This document shows, in pieces, positions 57,092 through 64,000 of a stretch of 64,000 bases of DNA (positions are counted from its first letter, which is position 1; the number at the start of each line of letters is the position of its first letter). The stretch is from Breviolum minutum Mf 1.05b.01 (lineage: Eukaryota > Sar > Dinophyceae > Suessiales > Symbiodiniaceae), in NCBI GenBank assembly GCA_000507305.1, contig DF239556.1, forward strand, positions 122,983-186,982. The letters are read 5' to 3'. The notes beneath the pieces were generated by a model that was given only the letters and a program-made list of their open reading frames with translations, did no database searches and was not told where the DNA came from. A program made the translations under genes and the position numbers.

Positions 57092-58635
57092 CAATGGAAG
57101 TTGAATTCTATATCTTCACATGGCTTAATTTAATGATGTGATGATGTGTGTGTTCAAGAAATACCCCAACAGAATCCTGCGACCTCAAAACTAGCCATTT
57201 TGTTTTGAAAATTTTGAAGCAGAATGACCTTCGACACAGTATACCTAGTGTATACCTGCAAGTGAGCAATGAAATACCCTGGTTGTTTTGGTCAGTATTA
57301 CCTGTTTATATTTGGGATTACCTGTTGATATTTGGAGATAATCATGTTAAACAATCATCAGCATCCCGGATCCCTATTAAACCATCAGAATAATTAATCC
57401 CATGGCATCCATGTATGGTATATTTACCTACATTTACCATAAAAAAATCAACCAAAAGTAGGTAAGTATATACCATACATTGGATCCTTTGGGAATGGAA
57501 ATGTAAGGCCGGGTTTGATTTCGTGACGTTCCGAAGGAAGAGCTCAGTACTCAACCGTGTTTCATCAGTTTCCCAAACCGATCCAAAGAACTTTGGTGAA
57601 AGCAGGGGTCATGGGTCAAGGGGCCCCTTTTTGGGAACCTTAGGGAATCATAGAAAAACCATACCCAGATGCTCAATGATGTATGCTCTATATTTACCTA
57701 CAACAATTTGGGTAGGTTTAGAGGGGTTTTCATGTGAGGTAGATATATATCATACGTGAAGAGCATTTGGGATGGGCCGGGATCATTTCTTGATTTGGGA
57801 CCCATGTTTTGGGGGGGAATCAAACAGATCAAACTTGATGCAGATATGTATATATCTGGCAAATTATAACGACCTCAGCCGAGGTCACCTTAAATGGTGG
57901 TTTAGTAAGGGAATTCCCCCAAATGCCCTTAATTCACGTTTAGGAATTACACTAATTTGCCCAGATATATGATAAATTTGAGGGATGTTCCCTATAATGA
58001 TAGTGCATTGATTCTTTGGGTTGGTGTCATATCCCATATTAACTCCATGGGACGAAAGGAATATTTACCTACATTTACCATGCATTTTTAAGCCATTCAT
58101 GTAGGTAGATATTCCAGTCCCATGGAGCATCTGGGATATATAATGAGCCCCTGATTTAGAAAGCTTCCAACGTTTTTCCTTCGTTGAAACTGTGAATCTT
58201 GATGACAACTTCCGCTGAGCATGGCTCGAGTAGCTGGGAACGAATTCTTAACACAAGGTGCAATTCAATCCCATAGGATCCATGGGACTTGTATATTTAC
58301 CTACATTTGGTTGATTTTTTTATGGTACATGTAGATGAACATGCCAGTCCCATGGATCCTACGAGAATCCAAGTGACCGGATTTTATCAGATGTTCATCC
58401 CCGATCCTTGGAGGTCACTTAATGAACCACTGATTTTGGGTCACGGAAATTCAGTGAATTCACCATCATAAAAAAGGTCATCAAAAGACTTGCCAGAGAT
58501 ATACTCCCAATAAGTATATCCACTTTATAAGGATGTATATTAATGGGGTTGATTTTTTTAAGGGTGGTACCATTGAAAGGGTACACCACCCTTTTTCCCC
58601 TATGATATCAATATGGTCAATTTTTGTGGATCTTT

Positions 58636-58795
58636 TGGTTGTCTGCTGCTCCAACGCTCGGTTTTTTCGGGGGACTTTCAAGTGGCTCAGCTAGTGAAAA
58701 GGCTCGACCCTTGAGAGGCGTCTCCCAGATCACCGGAAGAATTCATGAAAGGGTGGAAACCACCTTAACAAAAATATATAGGGATCGCCAAGCAA
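58636..58795 (+). CDS. Probable exon (TLGFFGGLSSGSASEKARP...)
   Basis: The frame LSAAPTLGFFGGLSSGSASE, KARPLRGVSQITGRIHERV, ETTLTKIY is open, Ser/Gly-rich then amphipathic. Unrecognised. It is in the same orientation as the exons at 59.0-59.5 kb and probably the same gene. Confidence 0.45.
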
Positions 58796-59029
58796 GAGTT
58801 TCAGGGGTTTTGAGATTCTGAAAGAATTTGGATTCGCGACTTTTTTGGTTTTTAAAACCCAAACCCCGATGCTCCGGCTGTATGGATTATTTACCTATAC
58901 ATGATTTCGGTGAAACATGACCACATGAAACAAGGGGAAATTTGGCTTGGTGAATATTCCAGCTGCCATGAAAAGCGCATATGGATGCATCTGGGGTATG
59001 TTATGGTGCTGTAGATCTATGGGATTCTT

Positions 59030-59475
59030 AAGTGGACAAAAATGTGTCCAAGAAGATTCAGCGGATCCCAATCATCTTCCCTGATAAAAATGTCGCGAGG
59101 ATTCGCGAGCTTTTCGTTTCAGGTCGCAGGCATATTCACCTACATTTACCATAAAAAATCAACCAAATGTAGATACATATACCATTCATGGATCCTATGG
59201 GGTATGGTATGCCTACAATTTGGCTGGTTTGTATAGTAATGTATTATAGGTAAATATACGAGTCCCATGGATGCTATGGGCAACTTATACACTCCTTGTT
59301 TTTGTTGAAACTGGAACTTGCCTGGAAATCCAGATCTGGACGACACGACATGACGATAAAACGTCGCAGGCATTCCGTTGCTTTCGATTCGTTCGGGCAG
59401 GGAGCTGCAGGTTGCGCTTTTCTTTGGTTGCCCCACGCCCTTTTTTGTGTCGTGAAACAGGAAAAAATCTTCTAG
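59030..59475 (+). CDS. Two exons of an unrecognised gene separated by a direct-repeat intron
   Basis: Exon a (about 59033-59129) reads DKNVSKKIQRIPIIFPDKN, VARIRELFVSG. Exon b (59370 on) reads RRHSVAFDSFGQGAAG, CAFLWLPHALFCVVKQEKIF to a TAG at 59473-59475. The intron 59130-59369 starts GC and ends AG, and both junctions lie in an 11-bp repeat, GTCGCAGGCAT (59123-59133 and 59363-59373). Excising one copy plus the interior leaves the frame intact. The intron body holds family B palindromes. The stop may not be used if a donor lies just before it, because another element starts at once. Confidence 0.6.
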
Positions 59476-59491
59476 CGGTGGTTTCAAATAG

Positions 59492-59593
59492 CTGGTGGTT
59501 TCACATATTTTTTATTTTGACCCCGAAACTTGGGGAAGATGAACCCAATTTGACGAATCATATTTTTCAAATTGGGTTGGTTCAACCACCAAC
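59492..59593. mobile_element. Family A element
   Basis: CTGGTGGTTTCACATATTT ... GGTTGGTTCAACCACCAACTT. It begins only 17 bp after the TAG at 59473-59475 and is preceded by a partial duplicate of its own start (GCGGTGGTTTCAAAT). Confidence 0.75.
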
Positions 59594-60244
59594 TTCCCGT
59601 CTTGAAACTTTAACCCTGAGGGTCTTCCAGTAGTTACCTGCTCAGTTTTTTTCTTTTTTAGTTCGGTTTTTTGGGGTCCTTCCATGACACCTCCTCAGCT
59701 TGGGTCTTTGGAAGGGTAAGGCACGAAGTGTGATAAGGTTTCGTGGTTACTAACCGTCCACTCACCTGCGCCGAAAAGGGAGCTGGAAAATTTCTATACC
59801 TACCATTTGCCCTGGATTTTGTCCAAGTCGACTATTTTTGTTGAATGATATTTCCGTAAAGACTTATTGTTTTAGTAGGGGTTTATTTCATCAACCATTT
59901 CAGGGGACTATACTTTTGACGGTCGACTTGACTGCCAGGGTTTGCCTGAAATTTATGATGCACCCCCTGAGTTCACTAACATGACATTGGAAAATCCCCT
60001 AATTTTCAATAGGAAATACATCGACTCATTCATGGTTGATTGTTCCATTGTCATGTTAATTTTCGGTAGGGGGTAGAAGTGGGTAAATATTCCAGTGCCA
60101 TGAAAAGGCGCATTTGGGAAGGATTGATTTTCTTCCTGCTAACCACCTGGGATGCACAAAACCCGTCGACTACCAACCTCAACTGGTTTGATCGCAAGAT
60201 TTCTGATGCCTCAAGAATTTGAAATGACACTTCGACCAAATTAG

Positions 60245-60402
60245 GGGGTCATATCTTTACGATTAATCAACCAATCAATCCCAACGTACCCCCCAAGAAA
60301 TAAGAGTTTCATGTGGCCTTTTCAGGGAAACCAATGGTTAATAAGCCCTTTGAGGCTCGGTTTTGGGGGTACGTTGGGGGTGGTTGGTTGATTAGCCATA
60401 TT
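60245..60402. mobile_element. Family K inverted-repeat element (TGGTTGGTTGATTAGCC type)
   Basis: AATCAACCAATCAATCCC AACGTACCCCC faces GGGGGTACGTTGGGGGTGGTTGG, around a core with AACCAATGGTTAATAAGCCC. A similar element lies at about 38693-38850 (GGTCAACCAACCCCGCC ... GGGGGGTTGGTTGACTAGCC), and partial relatives at about 21735-21905 and 39975-40050. Confidence 0.7.
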
Positions 60403-60744
60403 TTATATATACATAGGATCCATGTATGGTATATTTACCTACATTTGGTTGATTTTTATGGTACATGTAGGTGAGTATGCCATACTTGGATCCTATGGGA
60501 TATATATCTTGACTCATTTGGGACTTCCTAGATGTCCTAGAAACGCTGAAAGGTGAATTTGAAGTGAATCCGATCCAAGCAACTACAAGGTGGGACCTTC
60601 CCTAAGAATCCCCTTGGGGACCCTCCAATGGTTTCGGGTGAGTTTGAACCTGTATGATGCCGGGGTGTTTTGGGGTCCTCAGAATAGCGCCGTTTTTGAG
60701 GGGTCAGGATTCTGAGGGTTTCCAGTTTTTGCTTCTTTAAATAC

Positions 60745-60885
60745 GATTATGACTCTTATTATACAAGTAGGGTGTAAATAACCCCAGTTACCCATTTATA
60801 AGGCCAATTTATTATACTGATTATTAAAGCCCCATTTATGACGATCGTAGGGGGCCCACCTTGTAGACTTGTAGATCGAATTTTA
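60745..60885. mobile_element. Family J element (ACTTATAGGGG / CCCATTTATAA type)
   Basis: Contains GTAGGGTGTAAATAACCCCAGTTA, CCATTTATAAGG and the closing GGGGGCCCACCTTGTAG. Other members: about 17595-17725, 29195-29290, 31085-31270 and 50735-50865. Its end CCCACCTTGTAG recurs exactly at 50854-50865, just before an open frame. Confidence 0.6.
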
Positions 60886-61674
60886 CAAACAACTGGGCAG
60901 CATACCAGGTAATGCCAGGAACCTGGAAATACTGGAAAACCACCTGGAACTCTAAGCCAGCAGGTTTTTTTCCATGGATGGAAATGATGATTTCCAACCA
61001 TTTCCCAAGGAAAGGTTTCGAACATATTGTATTGAAACAACCAAGAAAAATGATAAAATGGTTGTTTAGGGTACCAGGCAGTAATTGTAGAATGGTGTTT
61101 TTCTACTACAAGCAATGCAGCTGCTTAGGACTCGAAACGTCCCTGTTTTGTCAACATTTCCATGACTGGACGAGAAAAAGCAAAACTGCAGCTACCACCG
61201 GCCGCCGTTTGCGACTAAAAACTTAGCGTCATAGCAAAAAAAAGCTGCCATTGCTCGTGCTTCACCAAAAAATCGGACAAGGTTTGGTTGTGTTAGTGTC
61301 AGTGGCTAAGTGTATCCACATTCACTCAGGATGATCAATGCATTGTATCCCATACCATCCGTGTGTGTAATATCTACCTATACATTTACCATAAGTTTAA
61401 GCCATCCATGTAGGTATAGTTATACCAGACATGGATGCTCTCTCTTGGTATACTTCTTTACCTGGAACCTGTGAGTTTGTTGGTCCTCTATTTTTGGGGA
61501 TTTTAACTTTCACGCCTCTAAGGAAGAAGGCCATTTTCTCCATTCAAAACAGCCGGGGCATCAAAGCGTTCCAGGTATTTATACCTACATTTTCCATTAA
61601 AAACCGCAACGAAAGGTAGGCGAAAAACTCGTCCCAGATCCACGGGATTGAGTGTACCAGTGTACCAGTCCTAG

Positions 61675-61765
61675 ATCCACGGAAATTTCACCACTCGTGA
61701 AGTCCAGTCCATCATTTCGAATCCACCTTGGGGAATTGTTCATCGACTCCAACAAAATCCCCTCC
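61675..61765 (+). CDS. Probable exon (IHGNFTTREVQSIISNPPWG)
   Basis: The frame IHGNFTTREVQSIISNPPWG, IVHRLQQNP is open and protein-like, then runs into a family G element at CTCCCTGAGAATCC. Unrecognised. Confidence 0.45.
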
Positions 61766-61967
61766 CTGAGAATCCTGACCCCTCAAGTCACACTGGCGTC
61801 CTTTCGAGGACTTGAGGACCCCAAAACACCCCGGACGCTAGTCATACAGGTTCAAACTCACCCGAAACCATTGTTTCGGGTCCAATTCAGCGATTCTTAG
61901 GGAAATTTCTCCTGATTTTTTTTGGGTCTGCCTTTTTTTTTGTTGTTAGTTTGCTTCTTACCCAGGT

Positions 61968-62155
61968 GGTGTTCTTCATGGATCTTGTCGGCAACCGACC
62001 ACATCAATGCCCTTCTTCTCCAAGGCATTTCATTGTGGCGCCACATTGCCTCAAGGACGTGGTAATTTGAGGTTTCGGTGTAAAGAGATGGTCATTGATA
62101 ATAGCTTTCGGGAGATGGGAAACATGATGAAAAATGATGGATACTTCTCTTGATT
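61968..62155 (+). CDS. Probable exon after a CTTACCCAG acceptor
   Basis: Two phases are open: VVFFMDLVGNRPHQCPSSPR (stop at a TGA near 62070) and GVLHGSCRQPTTSMPFF, SKAFHCGATLPQGRGNLRF to a TGA near 62155. The second is longer. I could not choose because the preceding exon's phase is unknown. The minus-strand frame 62004-62276 is a shadow in my view. Confidence 0.4.
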
Positions 62156-62221
62156 TTGACTTGGATTTCGTCCTGTTTTGATGATCAATTTCACCCTGAT
62201 GACCCAATTTGAATTTTGACC

Positions 62222-62530
62222 GCTGATATGTTTGACGCTTTTCCCGGCCAGAAGGTTGGCTGGAATTCACCTGCAAGTTACACGAGACGAGCAGTGGCCG
62301 TTGTTGACTCTGGTTTGTAGGGCTGTAGGGGCATGGAAATTGATCCCCATGTTATACAAGTCGTTGCAGATTTGTTCCCGAAAAACATTTTCGGAAACTA
62401 ACAAAGCCACAGATGGAGTACTGTACCAATATATATATATATATATTTTTTATATAGATCCAAATATTGGTTCCTGTTCCCAGGGTTTGGCGGGAACTTG
62501 ATATTGGGGCGACATTCTACAACCCTCCGT
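62222..62530 (+). CDS. Exons of an unrecognised gene with an in-frame TAG (DMFDAFPGQKVGW...)
   Basis: The frame ADMFDAFPGQKVGWNSPAS, YTRRAVAVVDSG reads well, meets TAG at 62318-62320, and continues in the same phase as GMEIDPHVIQVVADLFPKN, IFGN to TAA at about 62400. A later exon after TTCCCAG|G (62476-about 62535) reads VWRELDIGATFYNPPLYFF. Either a very short unusual intron removes the TAG, or this copy is broken. A longer alternative phase (62232-62501) exists but is less protein-like. Confidence 0.4.
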
Positions 62531-62549
62531 TATATTTTTTTAGATGATT

Positions 62550-62705
62550 TCATCATAAGCCAAGCCATGCGAACATTTCCCCAATCCCCGGGAACCTGAA
62601 GCAATTTTTGGATGACTTGGATCCTCGCTGGGAGAACGTTGGATCCTCCGGTTTTTTCCATCGAATTCTGTGTGAAAAAAGCACGGGTGTATATATAGAT
62701 GTTGG
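62550..62705 (+). CDS. Probable exon (NLKQFLDDLDPRWENVGSSG)
   Basis: The frame reads ANISPIPGNLKQFLDDLD, PRWENVGSSGFFHRILCEK, STGVYIDVG and ends at a family A element (62715). Unrecognised; it continues the chain of plus-strand exons. Confidence 0.5.
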
Positions 62706-62714
62706 TAAATCTTA

Positions 62715-62813
62715 TGGGTGGTGGCAACTCAAATATTTTTTATGTTCACCCCTACCTGGCGAAATGATCCAATTTGACTCATATTTTTCAAATGGGATGA
62801 AACCACCAACCAG
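62715..62813. mobile_element. Family A element directly after an exon
   Basis: GGGTGGTGGCAACTCAAAT ... GGATGAAACCACCAACCAG with the GGCGAAATGATCC interior. Confidence 0.8.
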
Positions 62814-63429
62814 ATATTGATTGTTTGGAGGATCATCCTATTGTCAGTAAGTTGTTAATAACCATGGTGATCGTAAGTCCTCTCAGTGGGGTTGTGGGAC
62901 CCCTTCCAAATGGCCTAAATAGCTTACAAATGGGGTAACTACTTACTAACTGGGATGATCCTCCAAGGGGGGGGCCTTGTAGCCATTGAATTTCTTCCCC
63001 CTATTTTGGTCAGGTCTGTTTGTTTTTTTTCCCACTGAAAAGTGCATGGAAAAACGATGAAACTTAGATAGCTTGTGCATGTCGTGATGTGCAACTGAAA
63101 AATTTAGATGGGCATTTTCCACACTAAATCATTGCAAAGCGTGTGGCAACTGCGCAAGTGCAGCTGCTTCTCAGCCGAGCACCAAAACAGAGTAATGATT
63201 ATGATACCATGACTTACCATGATGCCTGAAATTCTGCACCTCCTGGGATGTATCGAACATATCGAACCCTGTAAATGATGAGATAAGCATGCATAAGCTA
63301 CCAAATCAAATGGTGATCGCCGGATTTCTGAACCAAATCGCTAAGACAACACCCACAAAATCCGTGCAAAACCCAGGAAAGTACCTTTTTTTTTTAAATG
63401 CAACTGGAAAACGCTAAATTTTAGGGGTT

Positions 63430-63535
63430 TCAAGTTGATGGAAATGAACGTCGCAACCATTCGCATCGGTCCGAACGAGTCGCAAAAAATCCATTTTGCA
63501 AATGGACCTTGCAGGATGTCCTTGGACCTCAGATC
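63430..63535 (+). CDS. Possible exon near the window end
   Basis: Two open phases: MNVATIRIGPNESQKIHFA, NGPCRMSLDLRS stop, and RNHSHRSERVAKNPFCKW, TLQDVLGPQIVSS stop. GC content is above that of the flanks. Unrecognised; low confidence. Confidence 0.3.
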
Positions 63536-63947
63536 GTGAGCTCTTAGTCAGCGATATGTGTCTTGGCGGTTAAACGACGAGAGGGGGTTAAAGCTAAACG
63601 GTAAAAAACCCCTTGAAGGAGGCGTGTTTTTTGAAGATGGAATTCACCCAGACACTCAATGTATGTTTTTTTTTGTATATATATATATATATATTTAGAT
63701 TTATTTAGCTATACATTTGGTTCATTGTTATGGTAAATGTAGGTATAAACACCACATAACTGGGCAGTATAATCCCGAATATACCCTAGCCTTCCAGTCA
63801 TACCTTCGTTTGGTGAGTTTGGTGTTTGGATTCGGTATGAATTTTGGGCCCCCCCCGTCATACCGTGACTCACGTTTGGTGTATGGAAGCCTAGGGAATT
63901 TCAAAAGTTTCAATGAAAGCCCCTCAAAAATTTAAGGAATGTATATA

Positions 63948-64000
63948 TCCCATAGCATCCATGTATGGTATATTTGCCTACATTTACCAAAAAAATCAAA
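63948..64000. mobile_element. Family B palindrome cut by the window end
   Basis: CCCATAGCATCCATGTATGG then TTTGCCTACATTTACC; only the left arm and centre are inside the window. Confidence 0.8.

Noticed and set aside
56825-57094. Minus-strand ORF of 89 codons as a gene
   Set aside because: Equally open frames exist on the plus strand, so strand cannot be decided; it is kept only as a coding-like block.
17398-64000. CRISPR-like array
   Set aside because: The repeats are dispersed, irregularly spaced, palindromic over their full length and intronic; there are no uniform spacers or cas genes, and the genome is eukaryotic.

Overview
The window looks like nuclear DNA of a dinoflagellate or close alveolate relative; I cannot name the species. 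Genes are split into many short exons. Splice donors are a mix of GT, GC and GA, and most acceptors read AG|G. Several exon-intron junctions lie inside short direct repeats. Genes sit head to tail on one strand over long stretches. Two proteins (a DNxxREGKNQ / GHTH..VDQ protein and a SPPCT protein) belong to types I associate with dinoflagellate genomes. No prokaryotic operon, rRNA, tRNA or CRISPR array was recognised.

Layout. (1) 1.06-15.3 kb, minus strand: three intron-dense genes with short introns (about 60-250 bp) and almost none of the palindromic elements that fill the rest of the window. From high to low coordinate they are a DUF7869-like, transposase/integrase-like protein with a basic Gly/Arg tail (about 9990-15318), a protein with an SPPCT motif and acidic/basic N-terminus (about 8175-9438), and a large unrecognised protein of about 20 exons (1058-7659). 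(2) 15.4-19.9 kb: no supported gene; palindromes, AT arrays and dispersed elements. (3) 19.97-40.29 kb, plus strand: one gene that I could assemble exon by exon into a frame-consistent 745-codon reading frame. It encodes an N-terminal phytanoyl-CoA-dioxygenase-like (PhyH, Fe(II)/2-oxoglutarate) domain followed by a class-V PLP aminotransferase / cysteine-desulfurase-like domain. (4) 40.69-64 kb, plus strand: a further gene starts about 400 bp after that stop. Its first four exons are frame-consistent but unrecognised. Further on are exons of a RING-H2 zinc-finger protein (47.9-52.7 kb) and a chain of unrecognised exons to about 62.7 kb. Gene limits in this part are uncertain.

Introns from 17 kb onward are packed with about ten families of short (80-150 bp) inverted-repeat elements resembling MITEs/introners. 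One intron (59130-59369) is flanked by an 11-bp direct repeat, and splicing at AG|GC inside that repeat restores the reading frame, as expected if transposon insertion created the intron. The main discoveries are the fusion enzyme gene, the direct-repeat introns, and the sharp contrast between the element-free block at 1-15 kb and the element-saturated block at 20-64 kb.
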